Part shown: positions 1-8,533 of the stretch, in pieces
Layout: every line of letters starts with the position of its first letter
Numbering within the stretch: the first letter of the stretch is position 1
Assembly (NCBI RefSeq): GCF_004216665.1
Contig: NZ_SGWY01000001.1
Span: 744,001 to 808,000, forward strand
Origin: Agromyces ramosus
GTDB lineage: Bacteria > Actinomycetota > Actinomycetes > Actinomycetales > Microbacteriaceae
Direction: 5' to 3'
DNA length: 64,000 nucleotides
The notes under the pieces: generated by a model
Databases searched by the model: none
What the model was told of the DNA's origin: nothing
The model's input: only the letters and a program-made list of their open reading frames with translations
Translations under genes and position numbers: made by a program

Positions 1-859
1 CCGGTGCCGCAGCCTCGAGCGGCGCCTCCTCGCCATGCGCGCCACCCGGTGCCGCGGCCGCGCGCTTCGCCTTCTCCCGTGCCTGCCGCTCGCGACGCAC
101 GCCGCGCAGGATCGCGACGTACTCGGCCGCCCACCTCGCTGTCAGCTCGCGCGAGTAGACCGCATCGGGCGGCGGGCTCTGCGCGATGGCCCCGGCGAAG
201 AGTCCCCGAGCCGAGGGCGTCGTCATGAGCGTCGTGACCGCGTTGCCGCCCGCCGACTCGCCGAAGACCGTGACGCGCGAGGCATCCCCACCGAAGGCGG
301 CGATGTTGTCGCGCACCCATTCCAGCAGTGCCACCTGGTCGCGCAATCCGAGGTTGCACTCGAAGGAGCGCCGGCCTGAGCTGTAGCGCGTGAAGTCGAG
401 GTAGCCGAGCGCACCGAGCCGGTAGTTGAAGCTCACGTACACGACACGCCCGCTGCGCACGAACCCCTCGCCCTGACCCGAGAAGTCACGAGACGAACCC
501 ACACTGTATCCGCCACCGTGGATGAACACCATCACCGGCAGGGGCGAGTCACCCGCTTCGCGCGCGGGCGCATGCACGTTCACGCTCAGGCAGTCCTCGT
601 CGGCCGAGACGATGCTCATCCTCGGCCGCGCCAGTCGGATCACGTTGGCCTGGGGTGCGACCGAGCCGTAGGTCGACGCGTCGCGCACGCCGCGCCATGG
701 AAGCACCGGCGCCGGCGCCCTGAACCGGCGCTCTCCGATCGGCGGAGCGGCGTACGGCATGCCCCGCCACGCGAGCATCTCGCGCTCGCGCACCCCGCGC
801 ACGACGCCCCCGGTGACGCGGAGCTCGAGTCCGTCGCCCGTTCCCGGGTGTGCGGTCAC
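1..859 (-). CDS. Carboxylesterase/lipase family protein (type B), 3' end outside window
   Basis: Serine esterase of the type-B carboxylesterase (p-nitrobenzyl esterase) family, expected to hydrolyse carboxylic esters in the cytoplasm. The visible 286 codons contain the family N-terminal pattern with 'RGMPYAAPPIGERRF', the 'EDCLSVNV' motif, the oxyanion-hole 'HGGGYSVGS' and the nucleophile elbow 'GESAGG' (catalytic Ser). The catalytic Glu/Asp and His lie in the missing C-terminal part; family members are about 450-520 residues. I chose the GTG at 857-859 because an in-frame stop lies just upstream and a GGAG-like site precedes it. An Ala/Arg-rich stretch near the window edge follows the nucleophile region. 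The family assignment is firm; the substrate is unknown. Confidence 0.85.
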   Translation of the reverse strand, partial: MTAHPGTGDGLELRVTGGVVRGVREREMLAWRGMPYAAPPIGERRFRAPAPVLPWRGVRDASTYGSVAPQANVIRLARPRMSIVSADEDCLSVNVHAPAREAGDSPLPVMVFIHGGGYSVGSSRDFSGQGEGFVRSGRVVYVSFNYRLGALGYLDFTRYSSGRRSFECNLGLRDQVALLEWVRDNIAAFGGDASRVTVFGESAGGNAVTTLMTTPSARGLFAGAIAQSPPPDAVYSRELTARWAAEYVAILRGVRRERQAREKAKRAAAAPGGAHGEEAPLEAAAP

Positions 860-939
860 TCCGGCACGACCCTCATCGCCTCATTCAACCCCCACGACGT
901 CGAGACCGCCAGCAACGTGCGCCGGTCGGCGGGATCCGC

Positions 940-1575
940 TCACTCGGCTGAGGCGCCCCAGACGAACCCGTCGGGGTCGGTGAACGACCCGGCGTCGCCA
1001 TGGATGCGGATGCGATGCGACCCGCTGCCCTCAGCGGAGACGCCGGCCGACTTGGCGAGTGCACGGCGCTTGTAGAGGCCCAGGCCGATCGGGCTTTCCG
1101 GCGTGGCGAAGTCGACGTAGCTGCCGAAGCTCTTGGCCACGGCGAGTCCGCGGTCGACGTAGAAGCGCTTGCTCGCTCCCACGTCTTCGGCGCCGAGCAG
1201 GAGCACGATGTTCTCGATCTCCTTGGTGGCCGGGCCGGTGTCCTTCTTCGTCGACGTCGCGAGGTTCCAGATCGCGCCGTCGGGGGCTTGCACGACGCCG
1301 CCGTATCCCCACATGGACTTCTCGACCGGCTTCAGCACGGTCGCGCCCGCTGCGACCGCGGCGTCGAACAGCGCCCCGACGTTCGCCGGCTGCGCGACGA
1401 CGAGCGACATCGTGAAGCCGCGGAAGCTGGTGGTCGGGGCATCCGACGCCTGCGCGCGCACCTGATCGCCGAGGCCGAAGGCGTCGGCGTAGAACCGTGC
1501 CGCCGCGTCGGGATCGGCCGCCTCGAGGGTGATCGAGTCGATGGACGTGAGGGCGAGGGAGTCACGTGAGTTCAT
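940..1575 (-). CDS. VOC (glyoxalase/bleomycin-resistance) family protein with two modules
   Basis: A 211-residue protein of the vicinal-oxygen-chelate superfamily. Two betaalphabetabetabeta-like modules are visible. The first starts near 'ITLEAADPDAAARFYADAFGL' and ends near 'APDGAIWNL'. The second starts at 'GAEDVGASKRFYVDRGL' and ends at 'FTDPDGFVWGA'. Such two-module proteins may fold as a pseudo-dimer with a metal site, acting as lyases, dioxygenases or drug-binding proteins; nothing here fixes the substrate. The ATG at 1573-1575 is preferred over upstream starts because the homologous fold begins right after it and a GGCGG-type site precedes it. It lies between the esterase and the glucodextranase gene, all on the same strand. 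Confidence 0.8.
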   Translation of the reverse strand: MNSRDSLALTSIDSITLEAADPDAAARFYADAFGLGDQVRAQASDAPTTSFRGFTMSLVVAQPANVGALFDAAVAAGATVLKPVEKSMWGYGGVVQAPDGAIWNLATSTKKDTGPATKEIENIVLLLGAEDVGASKRFYVDRGLAVAKSFGSYVDFATPESPIGLGLYKRRALAKSAGVSAEGSGSHRIRIHGDAGSFTDPDGFVWGASAE

Positions 1576-1707
1576 ACCGCCGACGATAATCTCGCCGGGC
1601 GACGAGCGCTTCTCCATTCCTGCTCGAACGGGCCCCTCGCTCCCGGCGCCGGTCGACGACACGGCGCCGACCGGCGATGCGCGCCGACACCCCGGGTCGC
1701 GGCCGGG

Positions 1708-4700
1708 TCACCCCAATGGCACGTACGGCAGCACCACGGGCGACCCGGCGCGCCAGTCGAGCACCGTCGACTGCGACGCGCCGTCGGGCACGAGCACGTC
1801 GATGGTGTTCGGGTCGCGGGTGTCGGTGTCGCGAGCCGCGTTCTGGTCGGTCCAGACGCCGGCGCCGCCGCCGAAGCGGTACTCCTTGATCCAGCCCATC
1901 CCGATGTCGGGGCTCGTGTTCCAGTAGTCGAAGTCGTAGACCGGGCGGATGCCGCCGATGCCCTCGCCGTTCGGATCCGCGTGGGACATCAGGGCGACCT
2001 GGTACGTCGCGCCCGCGAGGTCGACCCCGTCGAGCACGTCCTTCGGCACCGATATCGCGATCTGGTGCGTGGCCGGCAGCACGAGCAGGCCGGCGTTCGC
2101 GAGCACCGCGTCCGTCGCATCGCGAACGGTCGGCTGGATGAAGCCGGATCCGCCGACGACGACGTCGTAGGGGTGTGCGAGGTTCGCGTTCGTGCCGGGC
2201 CGGGCCGCGACGGCGGCGCCTGCGGCATCCGTGCTCACGTAGATGTCCGCCCGCTGCACCGACATCTGGTTGCCGCCCCAGGGGTTGCCGATCTCGCCCG
2301 CGAGCGTCGCCACGAAGTTGATCGAGACGCCGTCGTCGTAGACGCCGAGCTGCGTGAGGTCGAATGCTCCCGGGTTGAACACGCTGTTCGTCGGGTACAC
2401 GTAGTCGCCGGGGCCGTTGTCGTCGCCCGACGGGTCGTCGACCGTGCCGATCGCCGTGCCGAAGTTCGTCGACGTGACCGGCACCTGGACGGCCGTCGTG
2501 CCGCCGTCGGCGCCCAGGGCCACCACCGTGATGGTGTTGGCGCCGAGCACGACGGGTGCCTCGGCGGTGAAGGCGCCCCCGATGACGGATGCCGCGACGG
2601 CGTGCCCTCCGGCCGCCACCCAGACGGATGCCGCGTCGGTCGAGCCCGCGACCGTGATGGTCGACTCCGTGGTGACGGCGCCGGCGATCGGTTCCGTGAC
2701 CGTGAGGCTCGGCCCTGCCGGAAGCGCGCCCTCGGCGTACCGGTCGGCCACGACGGAGGGCGTCGCGACCGGCCGTCCCGCGTCGATCGAGTGCGCGAGC
2801 CGCACGAACGCGGCCATCGACCAGGCCAGCGGCGTCGCCGAGCCGGTGCCCTCGCCGAGCACGAAGCCCGCGGCATCCGGCTGGTCCCAGACCTGCTCGG
2901 GGATCATGTACCCGGCGTTGGCGGTGGCCGCGAGGGTGTCGAGGTACGTGGTGGCCGGGCGGCCGTTCGCGAGCTCGTACTCGCCCCGCTCGCCCGACAG
3001 GAGCGGCCAGAGGCGGCCGACGCCGGTGCCGTCGTAGGGCGATCCGTCGGCCTTCTCGCCGTAGCCGTCGTGGTTGTAGCGGTACCAGAGCGCGCCGTTC
3101 GGCGTGTCGACCTTGATCGTCGCGTCGACCTCGGGAAGCGATTCGATGATCGCGGCATCCGCGGCCGGCTTGACGCCGAGGCGCACCAGGTCGAGGAAGC
3201 CGGCATCGACGATCGAGCGCTCGTCCCAGGTGCCGCCTCCATTGTTGATCTCGACCGTGTGCCCGTCGTTCGGGTTGCCGTTGTCGTCGATGCGCTCGTA
3301 GTACCGGCCGTCGCCGAGCGGGCCGGTGGTGGTGAACGTCCAGTCCTGTACCCTGCGCTGCCAGTCGTCGGCGACACCGGTGTAGATCGCGGCCGATGCC
3401 GCATCGCCGTTCGTCTCGGCGATCGACGCCGCGGCCGTGAGTCCGGCGATCTCGGCGGCGATGGTGCTGGGCGAGTAGCCGCCCTCCTCCTCCCAACGCT
3501 CCTGCGGCGTCGACGGGCCGTGCCCGACGAGGAAGTCGGCGGCCGTCTTCACGTGCTCGGCGTAGGTCGTGGCATCCGTTCGCCCGAGCGCCCACGCCAG
3601 CACGATCGGGAACGCGACCTCGTCGAGCTGCAGGCTGCCCCAGTACGGCGTGCCGTCGAGCAGCGAGTTCTGCGGGAACGACCCGTCGCTCTTCTGTTGC
3701 ACCTCGAAGAGGTAGTCGAGCGAGCGGTTCGCGGCATCCGTGTCGCCGAGGGCGATCTGCGCGGTCGAGACCTGGTAGAGGTCGCGCGCCCAGACGAGGT
3801 GGTACCCGCCGACGCCGGCCTCATTGGCGTTCTGCGCCTGGCCCCACGGAATCGTGAGCGAGGCGATGTTCGCGCCGCGGTAGGTCTTGTCCTCGTGCGC
3901 CTTCAGGGTCATCGCGGCGACCTGATACTGGGTGGTGAGCCCCGCATCGCCCGCCACGCTCGCCGGGGGCGCACTGACGCTGTCGAGGTAGTCGTGCCAG
4001 CCGTCGGCGTATGCGGCGGCGGCCGCGTCGATGCCGTGCCCTGCTGTGCCGAGGCTCGCGGTCGCGGTCTTGCGGGCGGCGTCGGCGGATGCCCCGAATC
4101 CGAGCACGAGGGTCGCCGAGGCGTCCTTCGCCGGGCCGCTGAGCTTCAGCTCGGCCGTCTGCACCACGTTGCCGTCGAGCGCCTGGGCGTAGCGGTGGTC
4201 GAGGCGGTGATCGGCAGCGAGATCGGTCCAGCCGTCGCTGACGCCGGCGAATCCGTTGGAGGTCGTCACGAAGTCCTTGTCGGCGACGAGGGCGCTGGCG
4301 ATGGGCTCGGCGCCGGTGCCCGGGTCGCCGGCCAGGTCCTCTGCGACGAGTGCGCCGCGCAGGATCCGAGCAGAATCGTGCCGGCCGCTGTTCGCCAGCG
4401 AGGGGTCGTACTGCGCGAAGACCCGATACGTGCCGCCGTCGAGCGAGCGCACCGAGACGTCGATGATCACGCTCGAGCGGGCGGGATCGGTGAAGGTGGT
4501 CTTGACGATCTGGTAGCGGCCGTCCTTGTCGGTGTTGACCTGCGTGTACACGAGTGCCCGCGAGTCGGCGAGCTGCACGTCATGGGTCGTGTCACGCGAC
4601 TCGAGGTCGGTGAACGTGGAGCCGTCGGTGACGATGAGCTCGAGGCTGCGGCTGTTCGCCACGTCGACCCGCGGGTAGTAGACCTCGGCGAGCGTGCCCT

Positions 4701-4971
4701 CCGAGAGGGTGTACCAGACCTTGGAGTCCAGGGTCGTGGAGGTGCCGACCCCCTGCTTGGCTCCGGTGGTCCACGTCGCCTGCGCGCCGGGGGCGCCGGG
4801 GGCCTGCGACGGCGGCGGCGCGGCGCTCGCGGCTGCGGCTCCACCGAACAGTGCGGCGCCCACGAGCGCCGTCACGGCGACGGATGCCGCGGCGCGACGT
4901 GTGCGCCCCCAGCCACTCCCCCGACCCGTCGATCCTGACCCCGCAACTGCCGACCACCCCGTCGAACGCAT
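1708..4971 (-). CDS. Secreted glucodextranase-like GH15 glucan 1,4/1,6-alpha-glucosidase
   Basis: Large exported exo-glucosidase (1,087 residues) with the four-part plan known for Arthrobacter glucodextranase. After a signal peptide (hydrophobic 'SVAVTALVGAALFGGAAAASA' core, Arg-rich start) come an N-terminal beta-sandwich (about 45-330), an (alpha/alpha)6 GH15 catalytic domain (about 340-740), a domain B of Ig-like type (about 760-860) and a C-terminal glucodextran-C domain (about 870-1,087, 'GDYVYPTNSVFNPGAFDL'). The two expected catalytic glutamates sit in 'RWEEEGGYSPSTIA' and 'WPLLSGERGEYEL'. By family it releases glucose (beta-form) from the non-reducing ends of alpha-glucans such as dextran. 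The ATG at 4969-4971 has GAGGAG five bases upstream; a GTG six bases earlier is possible. No transporter or regulator for dextran is adjacent. Confidence 0.9.
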   Translation of the reverse strand: MRSTGWSAVAGSGSTGRGSGWGRTRRAAASVAVTALVGAALFGGAAAASAAPPPSQAPGAPGAQATWTTGAKQGVGTSTTLDSKVWYTLSEGTLAEVYYPRVDVANSRSLELIVTDGSTFTDLESRDTTHDVQLADSRALVYTQVNTDKDGRYQIVKTTFTDPARSSVIIDVSVRSLDGGTYRVFAQYDPSLANSGRHDSARILRGALVAEDLAGDPGTGAEPIASALVADKDFVTTSNGFAGVSDGWTDLAADHRLDHRYAQALDGNVVQTAELKLSGPAKDASATLVLGFGASADAARKTATASLGTAGHGIDAAAAAYADGWHDYLDSVSAPPASVAGDAGLTTQYQVAAMTLKAHEDKTYRGANIASLTIPWGQAQNANEAGVGGYHLVWARDLYQVSTAQIALGDTDAANRSLDYLFEVQQKSDGSFPQNSLLDGTPYWGSLQLDEVAFPIVLAWALGRTDATTYAEHVKTAADFLVGHGPSTPQERWEEEGGYSPSTIAAEIAGLTAAASIAETNGDAASAAIYTGVADDWQRRVQDWTFTTTGPLGDGRYYERIDDNGNPNDGHTVEINNGGGTWDERSIVDAGFLDLVRLGVKPAADAAIIESLPEVDATIKVDTPNGALWYRYNHDGYGEKADGSPYDGTGVGRLWPLLSGERGEYELANGRPATTYLDTLAATANAGYMIPEQVWDQPDAAGFVLGEGTGSATPLAWSMAAFVRLAHSIDAGRPVATPSVVADRYAEGALPAGPSLTVTEPIAGAVTTESTITVAGSTDAASVWVAAGGHAVAASVIGGAFTAEAPVVLGANTITVVALGADGGTTAVQVPVTSTNFGTAIGTVDDPSGDDNGPGDYVYPTNSVFNPGAFDLTQLGVYDDGVSINFVATLAGEIGNPWGGNQMSVQRADIYVSTDAAGAAVAARPGTNANLAHPYDVVVGGSGFIQPTVRDATDAVLANAGLLVLPATHQIAISVPKDVLDGVDLAGATYQVALMSHADPNGEGIGGIRPVYDFDYWNTSPDIGMGWIKEYRFGGGAGVWTDQNAARDTDTRDPNTIDVLVPDGASQSTVLDWRAGSPVVLPYVPLG

Positions 4972-5059
4972 CGCCACTCCTCATCGAGTCCGCTGTGACC
5001 CCGTCAGCATAGGCGCGCACGGGAGGGCAACCGCCAGAGCGAGTTACGCGGTTGGGCGC

Positions 5060-5160
5060 GCGATGGAGTCGCGCGGCTAGCGCGATGGGGCCGTGCGGCT
5101 CAGCGCGCTGGAGTCGTGCGGCTCAGCGCGCGATGGAGTCGCGTGGCTCAGCGCGCGATG
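5060..5160. repeat. Degenerate 22-25 bp tandem repeat at the 3' end of the TetR gene
   Basis: Five starts of the pattern GCGATGG...TCGCG..GGCTCAGC begin at about 5060, 5082, 5105, 5130 and 5155. The last unit overlaps the final codons and stop of the TetR gene, so the array looks like successive tandem copies of that gene's end. It fills most of the gap between the two minus-strand genes. No function is evident. Confidence 0.6.
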
Positions 5161-5795
5161 ATCAGCTCCTGTACCGCACCCTCGAACCACGACCGGTACT
5201 CTTCATCGCTGCGACCGTTGAGCACGACGAGCCGCACGTATGTCTCGACGCTCGAGATCACCTCCCACGTGTCGACCGCACGCTCGAAGTCGACGTCGTC
5301 GCGCAGCCAGCCTCGCTCGGCGAGGAGGCCGAGGATCCGTGAGTTCTGCCGGCGGATGTCGCGCAGCAGCACCTCGAAGTAGCCGCGGAGTTCCGGATCG
5401 CCGTGGGCTGCCCCCGTGAGCGCCGTCCACACGCCCGCCGAGCCCGAGTTCACCTCGAGCATGGTGCGGGCCGCGAGCGGGGCGGCCTCGTCGCGGTCGG
5501 TCAGCGCGAGGAGGGCCTGGCCGGCCGCGATCTCGAACACGTCGCGGTCGCCCTCGACGCCGAACGACCTGAACTCGACGGCAGCCCGGATCAACGCAGC
5601 CTTCGGCCCGGTCTTCTGCACCGTCTCGACGGAGACTCCCGCTCGCTTGGCGATCTTGGCGAGGGTCGTGCCGGCGTAGCCGAGTTCGCTGAAGAGCTCG
5701 GCCGCGGCATCGATGATGCTCCGCCGGGTCTCCTCCGCCTGGCGGAGTCGCAGCTCGGATCGGTAGACGCGCGTGCGAACCTCTGTGTCGGACAT
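5148..5795 (-). CDS. TetR/AcrR family transcriptional regulator
   Basis: A 215-residue TetR-type repressor. The N-terminal helix-turn-helix domain is clear ('RRSIIDAAAELFSELGY', then 'TTLAKIAKRAGVSVETVQ', about residues 20-65); the C-terminal ligand domain is family-specific. It is transcribed divergently from the glycosyltransferase at 5873, 77 bp away, so it probably represses that gene and itself. Start: ATG at 5793-5795 with CGGAG six bases upstream; a longer frame to 5831 lacks a site. Its ligand is unknown; a macrolide-like or other glycosyl acceptor is a guess based only on the neighbour. Confidence 0.85.
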   Translation of the reverse strand: MSDTEVRTRVYRSELRLRQAEETRRSIIDAAAELFSELGYAGTTLAKIAKRAGVSVETVQKTGPKAALIRAAVEFRSFGVEGDRDVFEIAAGQALLALTDRDEAAPLAARTMLEVNSGSAGVWTALTGAAHGDPELRGYFEVLLRDIRRQNSRILGLLAERGWLRDDVDFERAVDTWEVISSVETYVRLVVLNGRSDEEYRSWFEGAVQELIIAR

Positions 5796-5872
5796 ATTGA
5801 CTCCGGTGCCGTAGTAGTGAATACTTCTCAATTAGGTTCGATTGTATCGCATACCACCGAAAGGCCGGACCA
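5796..5872. promoter_or_regulatory. Divergent TetR/glycosyltransferase control region
   Basis: An AT-richer 77 bp gap between two divergent starts. It contains a short inverted repeat CAAT-N8-ATTG around 5829-5844, inside a run resembling promoter sequence. A TetR operator is expected here by position; the exact site is uncertain. Confidence 0.35.
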
Positions 5873-7201
5873 ATGTCATCCATCCTCATCGCGACCGTGC
5901 CCGTGCACGGGCACGTGACCCCCATGCTGGCGGTCGCACGCTTCTTCGCCGAACGCGGCGACCGCGTCCGATTCATCACCGGCGCCCGGTTCGCCGACGC
6001 AGTGTCGCGGTCCGGCGCCGAGTTCCTTCCCCTGCCGCCTCTCGCCGACTGGGACGACCGACTCGACCTGAACGAGCGGTTCCCCGAGCGGGTCGGGCTG
6101 AAGGGCTCCGCCTCCGTGGCGTTCGACATCGAGCAGATCTTCATGGTGCCCGCCGAGGCGCAGCATGACGCGGTCATGGCCGCGCACCGCGCCGAGCCCG
6201 CCGACGTGCTGCTCGTCGACCCGGCGTTCGCCGGCGCGGCGTTCGTGCTCGGTCATCCGCGCGTCGAGCGCCCTGCCGTGGTCATGTGCGGCGTGCTCCC
6301 GCTCGCCCTCGGCAGCCGCGACACCGCGCCGTTCGGCCTGGGCGTCGCCCCCATGGCCGGAGGCCTCGGCCGACTCCGCAATTCGGTTCTCGCGTCGCTC
6401 GCCGGCCGTGTCCTTGCGCCTGCCGAGCGACGCGCAGACGAGATGTACCGCGGGGTCCACGGCGTCGACATGCCCGGCGCGATCCTCGACTGGTCGCGCC
6501 GCGCCGACGCCATCGCACAGTTCACGGTGGCGGAGTTCGAGTACCCCCGCTCCGACGCCCCCGACACGCTCCACTTCGTCGGCCCGATCTCGGCGTCGGG
6601 TTCGTCGGCGCCACGACCCGATTGGTGGGGCGAGCTCGATGGCTCGAAGCCCGTGGTGCATGTGACCCAGGGCACGATCGCGAACAAGGACTTCGGCCAG
6701 CTCGTCGGCCCCACGCTCGAGGCGCTCGCCGACGAGGACGTGCTCGTGGTCGTCGCGACCGGCGGCCGCCCGCTCGACACGCTGCCGCCGCTCCCGGCGA
6801 ACGCCCGGGCGGCGGAGTTCCTGCCGTACGACGAGCTGCTGCCGAAGACCGACGTGTTCGTCACGAACGCCGGGTACGGCGGCGTGCAGTACGCGCTGCG
6901 CTACGGCGTGCCGATCGTCGCGAGCGGCGGCCAGGAGGACAAGCCGGAGGTGGGCGCGCGGATCGCCTGGTCCGGCGTGGGCCGGCGCCTTCGGGCGCTC
7001 TCCCCGACGCCCAAGTCCCTCCGCTCGGCGGTCCGCTCCGTCCTCCGCGACGAGCGCTACCGCCGCTCCGCCCGCGCGATGGCCGACCGGATGGCCGCCG
7101 CGGGCGGCTTCGCCGACCTCGCCGCCATCGTCGACGGCTTGGCTGCCGACACCACGCCGAGCGACGCGGACCCCGACCTCACGACGACGACGCGCGCGTG
7201 A
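5873..7201 (+). CDS. Family-1 (MGT/UGT-like) glycosyltransferase
   Basis: GT-B fold glycosyltransferase of 442 residues, similar in plan to macrolide glycosyltransferases and plant/animal UGTs. The N-terminal acceptor domain opens with 'ILIATVPVHGHVTPMLA', holding the usual catalytic-type His. The C-terminal nucleotide-sugar domain shows 'VVHVTQGTIANKDFGQ' and the signature region 'FVTNAGYGGVQYALRYGVP' followed by 'QEDKPEVGARI'. The canonical HGG of the donor loop is changed to N-A-G-Y-G-G, which is common in one bacterial subgroup. The start is an ATG preceded by AAAGG. It is divergent from a TetR regulator and ends at a strong hairpin, so it is probably monocistronic and ligand-induced. Glycosylation of a toxic or antibiotic acceptor is plausible but not shown. 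Confidence 0.85.
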   Translation: MSSILIATVPVHGHVTPMLAVARFFAERGDRVRFITGARFADAVSRSGAEFLPLPPLADWDDRLDLNERFPERVGLKGSASVAFDIEQIFMVPAEAQHDAVMAAHRAEPADVLLVDPAFAGAAFVLGHPRVERPAVVMCGVLPLALGSRDTAPFGLGVAPMAGGLGRLRNSVLASLAGRVLAPAERRADEMYRGVHGVDMPGAILDWSRRADAIAQFTVAEFEYPRSDAPDTLHFVGPISASGSSAPRPDWWGELDGSKPVVHVTQGTIANKDFGQLVGPTLEALADEDVLVVVATGGRPLDTLPPLPANARAAEFLPYDELLPKTDVFVTNAGYGGVQYALRYGVPIVASGGQEDKPEVGARIAWSGVGRRLRALSPTPKSLRSAVRSVLRDERYRRSARAMADRMAAAGGFADLAAIVDGLAADTTPSDADPDLTTTTRA

Positions 7202-7230
7202 GCGTCGCACCGGCCATCACGGCATGACGA

Positions 7231-7261
7231 AGGCCCGGGACCCCGAGTAGGGACCGGGCCT
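7231..7261 (+). terminator. Rho-independent-type hairpin after the glycosyltransferase
   Basis: Perfect 8 bp inverted repeat AGGCCCGG...CCGGGCCT with extra CCC/GGG pairing inside the loop, 30 bp after the stop codon. There is no long T-tract, as usual in high-GC actinobacteria. Confidence 0.75.
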
Positions 7262-7310
7262 CCGTCGATTCCTTCCGGCCGAAGACTTCCGGTGCTTCGC
7301 TACCCCTGCC

Positions 7311-7475
7311 GTTCCGCCCTTCCGCACTTCCGCACTTCCGCGCTCCCGCACCTCCGCACTCCCGCACTTCCGCCTACACGCCGACCGCGTCCGCACTTCC
7401 GCACTTCCGCACTCCCGCACTCCCGCACTTCCGCACTTCCGCGCTCCCGCACTTCCGCACTTCGGAACTTCCGCA
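7311..7475. repeat. Octamer tandem array (CTTCCGCA)n in two blocks
   Basis: About 18 units of the 8 bp word CTTCCGCA and one-base variants (CTCCCGCA, CTTCCGCG, CCTCCGCA). Eight units run 7311-7374; after a 21 bp interruption, ten run 7396-7475. Because the unit is 8 bp, reading frames cycle, so open frames over it are artefacts. It lies between the terminator at 7231 and the membrane protein's 3' end. The rest of the gap (7476-7643) contains two further (CTTCTCCA)-like units near 7520-7540 and no gene that I can see. Confidence 0.9.
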
Positions 7476-7643
7476 GTTGTCCGCCTCAGTCCGTCCTCGA
7501 CCTCTCCACTCCGCTTCTCCACTTCTCCACGTCACTTCACGCGACAGCTGGTCGCGAAGTAGTGAAGAAGTAGCGGATCTCTGGCATCCGGCCTGCGATG
7601 AGACGAAACCCGGAAGACAGGGTGCGAAGCGAGCGCGTACGGG

Positions 7644-8321
7644 TCAGAACCGGGCCGGGAAGGTCAGCAGCACGACGAACCCGCTCAGCGCGATGAGCCC
7701 CGCCAGCCCGAGCATGATCCACGCCGCGAGGTGATGGATGTCGCGCTGGGCCATCGCGGTCAGGAACAGCACGAGCGCGAACAGCACCGTCAGCAGCGAG
7801 TAGTTGTCGCCCCGCTCGGTGTCCTCGAGCGCGTCCGCGAAGCGCGCGTCGGCGTAGGCCGAGCGTTCCGCACTCTCCTCGGTGCCCGGCGGCACGTACT
7901 CGGCCATCGCGAACGGGCCGGGCTCGGCCTCCCGATCGGCCTGCCAGGCGTCGAATGCGACCCTGAAGTGCGGCGTGAACCGTGCCTCGATCTCATCGGC
8001 GAGCACCCTGTCGCCTTGCGCGGTAGCCGTCAGCCACTCGGCGTAGATGATCAGGTCGACCACCCGCGCCTCGCGCGCTTCGCCGTCGGCATCGGTCGCC
8101 TCGACTCGGGCGGCGGATGCCTCGGCGAACGCGATCGCACGCTCGCCGCTCCACTTCGAGGCCTGGAACCCGCACCAAGCGGTGAGGATCGCGGTGACCG
8201 AGAGCATCGCGACGGCGACGATCTCGATGAACGGCCGATGCCGCCACCGGGACACCGGCGCGGGCGCGGGCGCCGCTGCGGTCGGGGCGGCAACGGCCGA
8301 GTCCGGCGACTCCTCGCTCAT
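7644..8321 (-). CDS. Three-helix membrane protein of unknown function
   Basis: A 225-residue integral membrane protein I do not recognise. A disordered Ala/Pro-rich N-terminus (1-25) is followed by one transmembrane helix (about 30-50, 'IVAVAMLSVTAILTAWCGF') and 'QASKWSGERAIAFAEASAAR'. Then comes an acidic, probably soluble segment (60-165) and two closely spaced helices at the end ('YSLLTVLFALVLFLTAMA' and 'WIMLGLAGLIALSGFVVLL'). The architecture resembles short DUF4337-like membrane proteins, but I cannot confirm this. The start is an ATG with GGAGGGG upstream. It is divergent from the hydrolase operon at 8534. Confidence 0.75.
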   Translation of the reverse strand: MSEESPDSAVAAPTAAAPAPAPVSRWRHRPFIEIVAVAMLSVTAILTAWCGFQASKWSGERAIAFAEASAARVEATDADGEAREARVVDLIIYAEWLTATAQGDRVLADEIEARFTPHFRVAFDAWQADREAEPGPFAMAEYVPPGTEESAERSAYADARFADALEDTERGDNYSLLTVLFALVLFLTAMAQRDIHHLAAWIMLGLAGLIALSGFVVLLTFPARF

Positions 8322-8455
8322 GGGTACCCCTCCGTCGCGAGTCCGACACGGGTGTGCTGCTTCACCATGGCACAGGCGTCGACCTCACTGCCACCAAACT
8401 GCCGCGCCGTCGGATGCCGCGGGCGGACGAATGCCCTCCGCTCCGGGCGACGTTC

Positions 8456-8485
8456 TTGACAAACTTTACTGAGTTGATTCATAAT
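8456..8485 (+). promoter_or_regulatory. Sigma-70-type promoter of the hydrolase-EthD-TetR operon
   Basis: A TTGACA hexamer at 8456-8461 and CATAAT at 8480-8485, 18 bp apart, lie about 50 bp before the hydrolase start. The locally AT-rich sequence around the -10 may also hold the operator for the TetR encoded at the end of the operon. Confidence 0.6.
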
Positions 8486-8533
8486 TGAGCATACTCGGCT
8501 TTGCAACGCCGGACTCATCAGAAGGAGCACCCC

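Noticed and set aside
1981-4938. A 985-codon open frame on the plus strand opposite the glucodextranase
   Set aside because: It is Arg/Gly/Val-rich without motifs and arises from high-GC codon bias opposite a gene with clear family domains and a signal peptide.
7311-7475. CRISPR-like repeat array
   Set aside because: Repeats are 8 bp and directly adjacent without unique spacers, and no cas genes are present.
7217-7573. Short open frames with Cys-Gly-Ser-Ala-Glu-type repeats over the octamer array
   Set aside because: The 8 bp unit cycles the frame; no ribosome site; the repetitive protein is a by-product of tandem DNA.
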